From the NCBI RefSeq assembly GCF_022846615.1, contig NZ_AP025637.1:5295001-5359000 (forward strand): DNA of 64,000 nt, in the 5' to 3' direction. The position numbers and the translations under genes are program-made. This stretch comes from Roseomonas fluvialis. GTDB taxonomy: Bacteria > Pseudomonadota > Alphaproteobacteria > Acetobacterales > Acetobacteraceae. A model generated the notes under the pieces. It was not told the DNA's origin. It saw only the letters and a program-made list of their open reading frames with translations, and did no database searches. This document shows positions 15,681 to 25,174 of the stretch, piece after piece; the first letter of the stretch is position 1; each line of letters starts with the position of its first letter.

Positions 15681-17858
15681 GTGGGCGCGCTGATCCTCGG
15701 GCGCGCCGCGCTCGCGGCGGTACTGGCCGGGGTGCTGCTGGCACCCTGGCATGGCATGGAATCCGGCTTTAGCGGGCTGGTGGCGTGGCCCGCGGGCGAG
15801 GCGGCGCCGCTCGCGGTCCTGCTGACGATCGGCACGCGGTGGTGGCTGTGGCCGGCGGTGATCCTGCTGCTGGCGCCGGCGCCGGCGCTGCTGGCGGGGC
15901 GCGTGCCGGGACGGCTGCTGGCCTGGTGCGGCGCGGGCGCGATTGCGCTGGTCTTCCTGCAGGGCCACGCGATCGGGCTGCGCGGCTTGGCCTGGCCGAT
16001 ACTGGCGCCGCTGCTGGGCGATGCCGGACCCCAGGCCGCGCTCGGCTGGGGCGCCGCCATCCTGGTCGCCGGCGCCTTCGCCATGCTCTCGGCCGGGCTT
16101 GCGGCACAGGGTCGGTTCGGCGGGGATGCCTTCATCGCCTTCCTGGTGACAGGCAGCGCGGCCTTGCTGCTGCTGTTCGTGTTCGTGCCGCTGGCGACCA
16201 TCCTGGCGGCAGCGGTGATGGAGGATGGCCGTGTCGCGCCCGCCGCGCTGGCGCAGCGGCTGACGGCGCCGGAGGCCTGGAGCCTCGCCTGCATCGCCAC
16301 GCACCAGGGCTGCGGCGTGGTGTGGAACACGCTGGTGCTGGCGACGCTGACGGCGGTGATCTCGACGCTGATCGGCCTTGCCTTTGCGCTGTTGGCGGCA
16401 CGCGGCAACGTGCGCGCGCAACCGGCCTTCCGCGCCATGACCATCCTGCCGCTGATCACGCCACCCTTCGTCGTTTCACTGGCTCTGATCGTGCTGTTCG
16501 GGCGCACCGGCATCGTCACGACAGCGCTGTGGGAGTGGTTCGACATCCCGCGCAGCCGCTGGATCTACGGGTTGCCGGGCGTGCTGCTGGCCCAGGTGCT
16601 GGCGCAGGCGCCGATCGCCTTCGTGCTGCTGGAAGGCGCGGTGCGCGCGATCGGGCCATCGCTCGAGGAAGCGGCATCGACCATGGGCGCGCGGCGCTTC
16701 ACCGTGTTTCGCACCGTGACTTGGCCATTGCTGCGCCCGGCCATTGCCGCCTGCCTGCTGCTGGCCTTCGTGGAAAGCCTGGCCGATTTCGGCAATCCGC
16801 TGGTCCTGGGCGGGGATTTCGACGTGCTATCCACGCGCATCTTCTTCGCCATTGCCGGTGCGCGGCATGAGCCCGGACGCGCGGCGGCCTTGGCGTTGCT
16901 GCTGCTGGCGCTGACCCTTGGCGCCTTCGCGCTGCAGGGGCTGTGGCTGGGCAAGCGGCGCTACACCACAGTGACCGGCAAGGGCGATTCCGGCGTACCG
17001 GCGCCGCTGCCGCGCGGGCTGAAAATGGCCTGCGGCGCGCTGGCCTGGCCGTGGATGCTGTTCACCGCGGCGGTCTACGGCATCATCTTGGTGGGCGGCT
17101 TCGTGCACGATATCGGGCGCGCCGACATGTCCTTCACCTGGCGGCACTTCGTCACGGGGTTCGAGGTGGAATGGGCCAATGGCCCCGCTTTCCGTGGGTC
17201 GGCCTGGGACAGCCTGTTCACCACCATCCAGGTGGCGGCGATCTCGGCGCCGTTGACCGCGGGGCTCGGCATCCTGCTGGCCTGGCTGCTGGCGCGGCAG
17301 GTCTTTCCCGGCCGCAGGTCGCTCGAGTTCATGACCATGCTGTCCTTTGCGATTCCGGGGACGGTCGTCGGCGTTGCCTACATCATGGCGTTCAACGAAC
17401 CGCCGGTGGAACTGACCGGCACGGCACTGATCCTGGTGATCTGCTTCGTATTCCGGAACCTGCCGGTGGGCGTGCGCGGCGGCATCGCGGCGCTGGCGCA
17501 AATCGACAAATCGCTGGACGAAGCATCAGCCACCATGGGCGGCGGCGCCTTCCAGACGCTGCGCCGCGTGGTGCTGCCGCTGCTGCGGCCGGCGATCGTG
17601 GCTGCGCTGGCGTTCAGCTTCGTGCATGCCATGACAGCTGTCTCGGCGGTGATCTTCCTGGTCTCGGCGCGCCACAACCTGGCCACGGTGTACATCGTGG
17701 GCCGCGTGGAGGCGGGCGAAATGGCGCTCGCCATCGCCTATTCCACCGTGCTGATCGTGGTCATGCTGGCGGTGGTGCTGGGGATCGAACGCGTCGTCGG
17801 GCGCGCGCAGATCGGCCGGCGCGCGACGCCAATGGCGCCTGTCAGGACCGGAGCGTGA
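15681..17858 (+). CDS. FbpB/AfuB-type ABC permease with two fused permease domains
   Basis: A 725-residue membrane protein starting at GTG 15681, six bases after the receptor stop. An N-terminal hydrophobic region (about 1-160) precedes two BPD-transporter permease domains. Their EAA loops lie around EAASTMGARRFTVFRTV and EASATMGGGAFQTLRRV, showing that one chain supplies both halves of the channel. This one-chain arrangement is normal for FbpB-type transporters. It works with the receptor at 14643 and the ATPase at 17863. Confidence 0.92.
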   Translation: MGALILGRAALAAVLAGVLLAPWHGMESGFSGLVAWPAGEAAPLAVLLTIGTRWWLWPAVILLLAPAPALLAGRVPGRLLAWCGAGAIALVFLQGHAIGLRGLAWPILAPLLGDAGPQAALGWGAAILVAGAFAMLSAGLAAQGRFGGDAFIAFLVTGSAALLLLFVFVPLATILAAAVMEDGRVAPAALAQRLTAPEAWSLACIATHQGCGVVWNTLVLATLTAVISTLIGLAFALLAARGNVRAQPAFRAMTILPLITPPFVVSLALIVLFGRTGIVTTALWEWFDIPRSRWIYGLPGVLLAQVLAQAPIAFVLLEGAVRAIGPSLEEAASTMGARRFTVFRTVTWPLLRPAIAACLLLAFVESLADFGNPLVLGGDFDVLSTRIFFAIAGARHEPGRAAALALLLLALTLGAFALQGLWLGKRRYTTVTGKGDSGVPAPLPRGLKMACGALAWPWMLFTAAVYGIILVGGFVHDIGRADMSFTWRHFVTGFEVEWANGPAFRGSAWDSLFTTIQVAAISAPLTAGLGILLAWLLARQVFPGRRSLEFMTMLSFAIPGTVVGVAYIMAFNEPPVELTGTALILVICFVFRNLPVGVRGGIAALAQIDKSLDEASATMGGGAFQTLRRVVLPLLRPAIVAALAFSFVHAMTAVSAVIFLVSARHNLATVYIVGRVEAGEMALAIAYSTVLIVVMLAVVLGIERVVGRAQIGRRATPMAPVRTGA

Positions 17859-17862
17859 ATCC

Positions 17863-18897
17863 ATGACCGACGCCGCGATCCGCTTCACCGGCGTCACGAA
17901 GGCCTTCGGCCTCGTGCGCGCAGTGGACGACGTGACCTTCGACCTGCCGCAGGGGGCGCTGGTCACGCTGCTGGGCCCGTCGGGGTGCGGCAAGACCACA
18001 ACGCTGCGGCTGGTCGCGGGGCTGGAACTGCCGACCGCCGGGCGCATCGAGATCGAGGGGCGCGACGTCACGCGCCTCGCGGCCGCGGAACGCCGCATCG
18101 CCATGGTGTTCCAGTCCTACGCCTTGTTTCCGCACATGAACGTGCTGGAGAACGTCTCCTACGGCCTCGTCGTCGGCGGCGCGCGTCGGCAGGCCGCCGA
18201 GGCCGAGGCCAGTGCTATGCTCAAGACTCTGGGGCTGGATGGCCTCGGTGCTCGCTTGCCGGCGGAGTTATCCGGCGGGCAGCAGCAGCGCGTGGCGGTG
18301 GCGCGTGCACTGGTGCTGCGCCCCAAGGTGCTGTTGTTCGACGAACCGCTGTCGAACCTCGATGCCCGCCTGCGCCGGCGTGTGCGGGAGGATATTCGCG
18401 ACCTGCAAAAGCGGCTTGGCCTGTCGGTCGTGTACGTCACGCACGACCAGCAGGAGGCGCTCGCGGTCTCCGACCTGGTGGTGGTGATGAAGGATGGCCG
18501 CATCGCGCAGAAGGGCACGCCGCACGCGCTGTATGACGACCCGGCCGACGCCTTCATCGCCGACTTCATGGGCGAGGCGAATGTGCTGGCCGGCGATGTG
18601 CTGGGCGAAGGGCGCATCGCCGTCGGCGGCGCGGTGCTGGAGACAGTGATGCGCGCGCATCCGCCGGGCGCGGCGTCGCTCGCGGTGCGGCCGGAATCGA
18701 TCCGCCTGCTGCCCCCCGAAGACGCCGGCCTGCCGGGCCGCGTGCAGCGCGCTGCCTTCCTGGGCCAGACTCGCGAATACGAAGTGGAGACCGCGGCCGG
18801 CACGCTGTTCGTCGTGACGCCCGCGGCTGCGCCGGCCTGGGACGAAGGTGCGGCAGTCGCCTGTCGCCTCGACCGCGCGATCCCGCTGCGCGGCTAG
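17863..18897 (+). CDS. FbpC/AfuC-type ABC transporter ATP-binding protein
   Basis: A 344-residue ATPase: Walker A GPSGCGKTT (38-46), signature LSGGQQQR, Walker B VLLFDEP, switch histidine in YVTHDQQEA. The last third (after about residue 235) is a TOBE-type domain, as in FbpC, PotA and AfuC. It starts four bases after the permease stop. Its TAG stop shares the palindrome CTAG (18894-18897) with the stop of the convergent Rieske gene. Confidence 0.92.
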   Translation: MTDAAIRFTGVTKAFGLVRAVDDVTFDLPQGALVTLLGPSGCGKTTTLRLVAGLELPTAGRIEIEGRDVTRLAAAERRIAMVFQSYALFPHMNVLENVSYGLVVGGARRQAAEAEASAMLKTLGLDGLGARLPAELSGGQQQRVAVARALVLRPKVLLFDEPLSNLDARLRRRVREDIRDLQKRLGLSVVYVTHDQQEALAVSDLVVVMKDGRIAQKGTPHALYDDPADAFIADFMGEANVLAGDVLGEGRIAVGGAVLETVMRAHPPGAASLAVRPESIRLLPPEDAGLPGRVQRAAFLGQTREYEVETAAGTLFVVTPAAAPAWDEGAAVACRLDRAIPLRG

Positions 18898-19889
18898 GCT
18901 GCCTCGCGCGCCAGCGCTGCCGCCAGCATCCGCCGCATCAGCACGCCCGGCCGGTCGGATGGCATGTTGAATTCGATCCCCGACTGGTCGAGCGGCACGT
19001 CGGGGTCGGTCGATTCCAGGATGTCGCGGTCCTCGTTCGTCACGATGCGGTCGAAGGCGATCACGTCCTCGGCTTTCGCATCGGCCTCGGTGTCGTTGCG
19101 GAACACGAACTGCACCACCTGGCTGGTGGCGTCGTCGATCGGCGTGGCGGCGGTGACGATGCTGTGGCTGAGCCCGTTCGGGTAGCGGATACGCAACTTG
19201 CGCAGGAAGGGCATGTACCAACGCCCGCGCATGGAACGCACCGTCTCGTCGTTCTCCATGCGCAGGACCTTCTTCTGGATCTCCGGATTGCGCACCGGCA
19301 CCTCGGTGATCATGAGGAAGCCGTCGGGGTGTTCCTCGATCTCGAGCTTCGCGGGTTCCGGGTGGCCTTGGTCGCCGAAGGATGCGCGATGCACGAAGGA
19401 GAAATGCGCGTTGTCGAAGCTGTTCTCCATCAGGCGCAGGCCCGCGCAGGTCCAGGGCTCGTAGAATTCGTCGATGCGGCGGAAGCCCTCGGCCTCCTCC
19501 TCGAACTCCGGGACCGGGAAAAGCGGGTTGTCGAGCGCCACCCACAGATAGCCGTAGCGCGCCTCGGCACGGTAGGCGCGCGTGCCCATGCGCGTCGGTC
19601 CCTGGCGTTCGGGCGGGCGCTGCGGGATGCGCAGGACCGACCCGTCACGCCCGTATTCCCACCCATGGTAGCCGCAGGCGAGGCGGCCTTCGGCGTAGAA
19701 GCCCTTCGACAGCTTCGCCGTACGGTGGCAGCAGCGGTCATCCATGGCCGCAGGCTGGCCATCCCCATCGACCCAGAGCACCAGGTCGCGCCCGAGCAGG
19801 CGAAACGGCTTCGGCCCGTCAGCGAGCATCGCCATCGGCATCACCGGATACCAGAAACGGGTCAGCAGCGGCGTGGCAGTGGCGAGCAT
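18894..19889 (-). CDS. Rieske non-heme iron oxygenase, VanA/ring-hydroxylating type
   Basis: A 331-residue oxygenase alpha subunit. The Rieske cluster ligands are C53, H55, C72 and H75 (RCCHRT and CGYHGW). The mononuclear iron site is D159-x2-H162-x4-H167 (DNAHFSFVH). The family demethylates or hydroxylates aromatic or related ring compounds and needs a separate reductase, which is not in the neighbourhood. The ATG at 19889 puts the protein start at the family's usual FWYPVM segment; the upstream extension in the same frame has no support. Confidence 0.9.
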   Translation of the reverse strand: MLATATPLLTRFWYPVMPMAMLADGPKPFRLLGRDLVLWVDGDGQPAAMDDRCCHRTAKLSKGFYAEGRLACGYHGWEYGRDGSVLRIPQRPPERQGPTRMGTRAYRAEARYGYLWVALDNPLFPVPEFEEEAEGFRRIDEFYEPWTCAGLRLMENSFDNAHFSFVHRASFGDQGHPEPAKLEIEEHPDGFLMITEVPVRNPEIQKKVLRMENDETVRSMRGRWYMPFLRKLRIRYPNGLSHSIVTAATPIDDATSQVVQFVFRNDTEADAKAEDVIAFDRIVTNEDRDILESTDPDVPLDQSGIEFNMPSDRPGVLMRRMLAAALAREAA

Positions 19890-20131
19890 GGCGGGAGCTC
19901 CGTGTCGGTGCGCGCGGCTCTGCAAGCGCCGGACCAGCATGCCGGGTGGACCGCCCGCAACGGGTGCCCAAAGCAATGGCAGGGATGGACCGCCTGGCGC
20001 CCAGAAACGCGGCAGCAGCACGCCCGGATGCCGCATGCGGCCATGGTCCGCTGCTTGCACGCCGCTGCGCCATGCCAAATCCAGCGGTCGGCGGACGACC
20101 GCCCTTGCAACCTTCGCCGGGAGACGCCCCC

Positions 20132-21157
20132 ATGGATCGCCGCAGCGCCCTTCGCGTTCTTGCTGCCACGCCCCTTGCCGGACTCGCCGCGCCGGCGGTG
20201 CAGGCGCAGACTCTGCTGCCCGTGCGCTTCAGCCTGGACTGGGCCTTCCAGGGCCCGCAGGCGGCCTTCCTGGTGGCGCTGGAACGTGGCTACTTCCGGC
20301 GCGAGGGGCTGAACGTCACGATGGATCGCGGCTTCGGCTCCGGTGATGTCCCTGTGAAGATCGCCGGCGGGTCCTACGACGTGGGCGTGGCGGACCTGAA
20401 CCCAACCATCCGCATGAAGCTCGAACGGCCCGAGGTGGATCTGTTCAGCCCATTCCTTGTCTATGACGCCACCGCGCTGGCAGTGATGACGCTGCGGCGA
20501 GAGGGCATCGCGCGCCCGGCCGACCTGCTGGACAAGTCGGTCGCCGCACCGGAATCCGATGCGGGGCGCCAGTTGTTCCCGGCCTTCGCCAAGGCCGCCG
20601 GCATCGATGCGGCGCGCATCCGCTGGCAGACGGTCACGCCGCAGCTGCGCGAGACGATGCTGGCGCAAGGCCGCGTGAATGCCATCACGGGCTTCATCAC
20701 TTCGGGCATCCTGTCGCTGCGCGGGCTCGGCGTGGCGGCGAACGACATCATCACCATGAAGTACAGCGACTTCGGCGCGGACTTCTACGCGACCTCGCTG
20801 ATCACCTCGAAGCGCTGGGCGGAGGCGAACCCGGCCGCGGTGACCGGACTGATCCGCGGCCTCGTCCGCGCGCAGTACGACAGCCTGGCGGACCCGGCGG
20901 CCACCATCGCGGTGCTGCGCGCGCGCGAACCGCTGACCGACGTGGCGCTGGAGCGCGAACGGCTGGAGCTCGCGCTGAACGACCTCACCTTCACGCCGCA
21001 TGTGCGCGCCAACGGCTTCGGGCGCATCGATACCGCCCGGCTGCAGCGCGGCATCGACATGGTGCGCGACGCCTTCGCCATCAGCCGCCCGCTGCCCTGG
21101 ACCGAGGTCTATGATCCACGCTACCTGCCTCCGGCAACGGATATGAGGCTCGCGTGA
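20132..21157 (+). CDS. NMT1/SsuA-type ABC transporter substrate-binding protein
   Basis: A 341-residue receptor with a signal peptide (residues 1-25, ending AAPAVQAQ) and the family start VRFSLDWAFQGPQAAFLVAL. Relatives bind pyrimidine precursors, nitrate, taurine or aliphatic sulfonates. GGGAG lies about eight bases before the ATG. No permease or ATPase gene is beside it, so it is either an orphan receptor or shares a channel such as the one at 28889-30513. It overlaps the creatininase gene by GTGA, so the receptor and the enzymes downstream are one unit. Confidence 0.88.
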   Translation: MDRRSALRVLAATPLAGLAAPAVQAQTLLPVRFSLDWAFQGPQAAFLVALERGYFRREGLNVTMDRGFGSGDVPVKIAGGSYDVGVADLNPTIRMKLERPEVDLFSPFLVYDATALAVMTLRREGIARPADLLDKSVAAPESDAGRQLFPAFAKAAGIDAARIRWQTVTPQLRETMLAQGRVNAITGFITSGILSLRGLGVAANDIITMKYSDFGADFYATSLITSKRWAEANPAAVTGLIRGLVRAQYDSLADPAATIAVLRAREPLTDVALERERLELALNDLTFTPHVRANGFGRIDTARLQRGIDMVRDAFAISRPLPWTEVYDPRYLPPATDMRLA

Positions 21158-21969
21158 CGCTTCCCTCCCGCTACTGGGCCGACCTGCCCTGGCCGGCCTT
21201 CCGCTCGCTGCCGGCGAACACCATCGCGGTGCTGCCCGTCGCGTCGATCGAACAACACGGGCCGCATTTGCCCGTGTCGGTCGACACCACGATCAACCAG
21301 GGCGTGGTGGGCCGGACGCTGAAGGTGATCCCGGCCGACCTGCCCGTCCTGGTGCTGCCGACGCAATCCGTCGCCTTGTCGGTGGAGCACCTGCGTTACC
21401 CGGGCACGCTAACCACCAGCGCCGAGACGCTGCTCGCCCTGGTCTGCGACATCGGGGCGTCGGTCGCGCGTGCGGGCGTGAAGCGGCTTGTCTTCGTGAA
21501 CAGCCATGGCGGGAATGTCTCGGCGTTGGATATCGCGGCGCGGCGACTGCGGATCGAACAGGGGCTGTTCGCCGTGAACGCGATGTGGGCGCGCATGGGA
21601 AAGCCGGAGGCGCTGCGCGACGCGGTGGAAGGCCGCTTCGGCATCCATGCGGGGCGCGACGAGACATCGGTGATGCTCGCGCTCACACCGCACCTCGTGC
21701 ACATGGACAAGGCGCGCAACTTCGTCAGCCGCTGGCAGGGTGTCTCGAACGAGACGCCGTCCATGGCGCCCGATGCCGGTGCGCCGCTGGCCTGGCAGGC
21801 GCAGGACCTGCACCCGGCAGGCGCGGTGGGCGATGCCTCCGCCGCCACGGTGGAGATCGGCGAGGCGCTGCTCGATCACGCCGCTGCCCGCATGGCCGCA
21901 CTTTGGCAGCAGGTCGCGGCGATGGACGTCGAGGCCTGGTTGTCCAACGCGCCCGACCCCGATGCCTGA
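21154..21969 (+). CDS. Creatininase-family metal-dependent amidohydrolase
   Basis: A 271-residue creatininase-fold protein. Predicted metal ligands are E33 and H35 (SIEQHGPHLP), D44 and H118 (NSHGGN), with further acidic residues near HAGRDETSV. The family opens cyclic amides (creatinine) or hydrolyses formamides; members outside true creatininases have varied roles. Starts at GTG 21154, overlapping the receptor gene, and ends eight bases inside the first FAD-oxidase gene. A ring-opening step ahead of flavin oxidation is plausible but unproven. Confidence 0.9.
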   Translation: MTLPSRYWADLPWPAFRSLPANTIAVLPVASIEQHGPHLPVSVDTTINQGVVGRTLKVIPADLPVLVLPTQSVALSVEHLRYPGTLTTSAETLLALVCDIGASVARAGVKRLVFVNSHGGNVSALDIAARRLRIEQGLFAVNAMWARMGKPEALRDAVEGRFGIHAGRDETSVMLALTPHLVHMDKARNFVSRWQGVSNETPSMAPDAGAPLAWQAQDLHPAGAVGDASAATVEIGEALLDHAAARMAALWQQVAAMDVEAWLSNAPDPDA

Positions 21970-23323
21970 CATCGCGGCGCTGTCGGCCGCGCTGGCCGGG
22001 ATCGAGCAATCGGACGACGCGGCGCTGCTGCGGCAGAAAAGCCGTGACTTCTACTGGTACAGTCCGGTGCTGAAGGCGCAGCTGGACGGCAAGCGCGCCG
22101 ACCTCTGGGTGCGACCGGCGAACGAGGCCGAGGTATTGCGCGTGCTGGTGGCCGCGCGCTCGGCCGGCGTGCCCGTCACGGTGCGTGGCGGCGCCACCGG
22201 AAACTATGGGCAATGCGTGCCACTGAACGGCGGCATCGTGCTCGACACGACGGCGATGACGGCGCCGATCGGCATCACCGATGGCGTGCTCGAGGCCGAG
22301 GCCGGGGCGCGGATGATCGACCTGGACCTCTGGGCGCGCGATCGCGGCTGGGAATTGCGGCTCTGGCCCAGCACCAAGCGCACTGCGACCATCGCGGGCT
22401 TCGTCGCCGGCGGCGGCGCCGGCGTGGGGGGCATCGCGCATGGCACGATGCGCGAGCGCGGCAACCTCAACGGCGTGCGCGTGGCGACGTTGCAGGACCC
22501 GCCGGCGCTGCTGGACCTGGACGGCGATGCTGCTGCGCCGGTCAACCGCACCTACGGCACGACGGGCGTCATCACCCGCGTGCGGATTCCGCTGGTGCCT
22601 GCGCAGGCCTGGCGCGACATGGCGGTGACATTTGCCGACTTCTCCGATGCGGCGCGCTTCGCACTGGCCCTCGCCTTCGCGGATGGCATCCAGAAGAAGA
22701 TGGCGGGTGTGTTCGACGCCCGGCTGCCGCCCTTCTTCCGCGGCCTCGCGGATGCGGTGCCGGAAGGCAACGCACTGGTGCTGGCGATGATCGCACCTTC
22801 GGGCCTCGTCGCCTTCCGCGACCTGGTGCGCGAACACGGCGGCACTATCGTGGCCGACCAGGACACCGTGGCCGCGGAACGCGATCCGGACGCAACGCCG
22901 TTCTACGAATACTGCTGGAACCACACCACGCTGCAGGTCCTCAAGCGCGACCGCGGCGTGACGTACCTGCAGTGCCGCTTCCCGTTCGAGGACACGCTGC
23001 GCGCGGTGGAAGCAGTGCGGGCGAAGTTCCACGACGAGGTCTGGATGCACACGGAATGCGTGCGCTTCGGCGGTCGCACCACCATGACCGCGCTGCCCGT
23101 CATCCGCTGGACGGACGAGGCCCGGCTGAACGCCATCATGGCAGGGTTCGAAGCGGAGGGGATCGGCATCGCCAACCCGCATGTTTTCACCATCGAAGGC
23201 GGATCGGGCTATCGCCGCGTGCCTGGGGACCAGCTGGGCTTCAAGCGGCGTGTAGATCCGCTCGGCCTGTTCAACCCCGGCAAGATGGCGAGCTTCGACG
23301 CCCCGGAGACCGACGCCGCATGA
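21962..23323 (+). CDS. GlcD-like FAD-linked oxidase, copy 1
   Basis: A 453-residue FAD/FMN-containing dehydrogenase of the FAD_binding_4 (PCMH) class. The flavin segment VRGGATGNYGQCVPL is near residues 71-85 and the C-terminal DPLGLFNPGKM matches the family's end. It reads like a soluble 2-hydroxyacid or sugar-acid oxidase without a CCG/iron-sulfur partner. It overlaps the creatininase gene and is followed with ATGA coupling by a close paralogue, so the two may be subunits of one enzyme or act on related substrates. Confidence 0.9.
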   Translation: MPDIAALSAALAGIEQSDDAALLRQKSRDFYWYSPVLKAQLDGKRADLWVRPANEAEVLRVLVAARSAGVPVTVRGGATGNYGQCVPLNGGIVLDTTAMTAPIGITDGVLEAEAGARMIDLDLWARDRGWELRLWPSTKRTATIAGFVAGGGAGVGGIAHGTMRERGNLNGVRVATLQDPPALLDLDGDAAAPVNRTYGTTGVITRVRIPLVPAQAWRDMAVTFADFSDAARFALALAFADGIQKKMAGVFDARLPPFFRGLADAVPEGNALVLAMIAPSGLVAFRDLVREHGGTIVADQDTVAAERDPDATPFYEYCWNHTTLQVLKRDRGVTYLQCRFPFEDTLRAVEAVRAKFHDEVWMHTECVRFGGRTTMTALPVIRWTDEARLNAIMAGFEAEGIGIANPHVFTIEGGSGYRRVPGDQLGFKRRVDPLGLFNPGKMASFDAPETDAA

Positions 23324-24729
23324 CGACCGAACTGATCGCCGCCCTGCCGGGCATCGTGTTCATCACCGATGCCGCGCTGGTGCGCCAGCGTAGCCGCGAC
23401 TTCTTCTGGTATTCGCCGGTGCTGAAGCGGCAGTTGAACGGCGTGAAGGCGGACGCGGTCGCGCTGCCGAAGGACGAAGGGGAGGTCATCCGCATCCTGG
23501 CCGAGTGCCATGCACGGCGCATCCCGGTCACGCCGCGCGGAGCCGGCACCGGAAACTACGGGCAGGCGATGCCGCTGAAGGGCGGGATCGTGCTCGACCT
23601 GTCCGCGATGGATCGCGTGATATGGGCAAAGCCCGGCGTTCTGCGGGCGCAGGCCGGGGCGAAGCTGATCGCGATCGACGAGCAGACGCGGCGCGAGGTG
23701 GGCGGCGAATTGCGCTTCCATCCCTCGACCAAGCGCACCGCGACGATCGGCGGCTTCATCGCCGGCGGGTCGGCCGGCGCGGGGTCGTGCATGTGGGGGT
23801 CGCTACGCGAGCCGGGCAATATCCTGGGCCTGCGCGTGGTGACCATGGAGGCCACGCCCCGCGTTCTGGAACTGCGCGGCGCCGACATCGACAAGGCCAA
23901 CCACGCCTACGGCACCAATGGCGTGATCACCGAGGTCGAGGTGCCGCTCGCCCCCGCCCAGGACTGGGTGGACCTGATGTTCGGCTTCCCGACGCTGATG
24001 GACGCCGCACGCTTCGCCGATGCGCTGACGCGTGCCGATGGCATCGTGAAGAAGCTCGCCTGCGTGATCGCAGCACCCGTGCCGCAGCAGTACTTCAAGC
24101 ATTTCGAGGGCGTGGTGCCAGCGGGGACACATGTGGTGCTGGCGATGGTCGCCGCCCCGTTCCTCGAAGCCCTGCCGCCCTATATCGAGCGCACCAACGG
24201 CCGGGAGCTTTACCGCTGCCCGACGGACCAGGCCGCGGTGCCGCTCTATGAGCATTCCTGGAACCACACGACGCTGCAGGCGCTGAAGGTGGATCGCAGC
24301 ATCACCTATCTGCAGACACTGTTCCCGCCGCCGGGGCATCTCGCACTGGTCGAGAAGATGGCGGCGATGTTCGGGGACGAGGTGCCGATGCACCTGGAAT
24401 TCGTGCGCTTCGGCGGCGAGGTCACCTGCTTCGGCCTGCAGCTCGTGCGCTACACCACCGAGGAACGCCTCGCCGAGATCATCCGGCTGCACGAGGAGAG
24501 CGGCTGCCCCATCTTCAACCCGCACGCCTTCACGCTGGAGGAGGGCGGGATGAAGCGCGTCGATGCGCGACAGCTGGCCTTCAAGCGCGAGGCCGATCCG
24601 CTCGGCCTGCTGAACCCCGGCAAGATGCTGGCCTGGGACAATCCCGCCTGGACACCCGATGCACCGCGCAGCCACTACATGTTCGGCGACGCGGATGCGC
24701 CGGAGGTCGAGGACGCGCTCGGCGAATAA
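23320..24729 (+). CDS. GlcD-like FAD-linked oxidase, copy 2
   Basis: A 469-residue paralogue of the gene before it. Shared blocks include SRDFFWYSPVLK, GTGNYGQAMPLKGGIVLD, PSTKRTATI, WNHTTLQ and DPLGLLNPGKM. In the loop after PSTKRTATI copy 1 reads AGGGAGVGGIAHGTM and copy 2 reads AGGSAGAGSCMWGSL, so the active-site surroundings differ. Tandem duplication followed by divergence is the simplest reading. Starts at ATG 23320, overlapping copy 1 by four bases. Confidence 0.9.
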   Translation: MTTELIAALPGIVFITDAALVRQRSRDFFWYSPVLKRQLNGVKADAVALPKDEGEVIRILAECHARRIPVTPRGAGTGNYGQAMPLKGGIVLDLSAMDRVIWAKPGVLRAQAGAKLIAIDEQTRREVGGELRFHPSTKRTATIGGFIAGGSAGAGSCMWGSLREPGNILGLRVVTMEATPRVLELRGADIDKANHAYGTNGVITEVEVPLAPAQDWVDLMFGFPTLMDAARFADALTRADGIVKKLACVIAAPVPQQYFKHFEGVVPAGTHVVLAMVAAPFLEALPPYIERTNGRELYRCPTDQAAVPLYEHSWNHTTLQALKVDRSITYLQTLFPPPGHLALVEKMAAMFGDEVPMHLEFVRFGGEVTCFGLQLVRYTTEERLAEIIRLHEESGCPIFNPHAFTLEEGGMKRVDARQLAFKREADPLGLLNPGKMLAWDNPAWTPDAPRSHYMFGDADAPEVEDALGE

Positions 24730-25168
24730 CACGGCAATCAGGCCCGCGACGCTCGACGACTTTCCGCGGCTGTTGGCGATACGCGCCGCGGTGCGTGAGA
24801 ACCTGCTGAGCGATCCGGGCCGTGTCACGCTGCGCGACTACCAGGATCATCTCGGTCCTGCCGGCCAGACCTGGGTGCATGAGGAAGACGGCGTGATCCT
24901 CGGCTTCTCGGCCGCGACGCGCGCCACCGCGACCATCTGGGCGCTGTTTATACACCCGGATCACGAGGGGCGCGGAATCGGCCGAGGGTTGCTCGACTGC
25001 GCCGTGGACTGGCTATGGTCGCAGGGCGCCGCAGAGGTTGGCCTCACCACCGGCGCCGGCACGCGTGCCGAGGGCTTCTACCGCGCCGCAGGATGGCGCG
25101 AAGCAAGCACCACGAATGGCGAAATCCAGTTCATCCTGCCTGCCGCCCCGCTGGCACCGCACCCCTAG
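24695..25168 (+). CDS. GNAT-family N-acetyltransferase
   Basis: About 157 residues with a typical GNAT core: IRPATLDDFPRLL at the start, the acetyl-CoA loop HPDHEGRGIGRGLL (RGxGxG-type), and GFYRAAGWREA near the end. Substrate unknown. The start is uncertain: ATG 24695 is the nearest in-frame ATG upstream of the domain and makes the gene overlap the oxidase by 35 bases; a non-ATG start nearer 24730 cannot be excluded. Confidence 0.75.
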   Translation: MRRRSRTRSANNTAIRPATLDDFPRLLAIRAAVRENLLSDPGRVTLRDYQDHLGPAGQTWVHEEDGVILGFSAATRATATIWALFIHPDHEGRGIGRGLLDCAVDWLWSQGAAEVGLTTGAGTRAEGFYRAAGWREASTTNGEIQFILPAAPLAPHP

Positions 25169-25174
25169 CCACGC

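Noticed and set aside
18894-18897. Shared CTAG stop palindrome as a special signal
   Set aside because: Convergent genes ending in TAG can share CTAG by simple overlap; nothing else marks the site.
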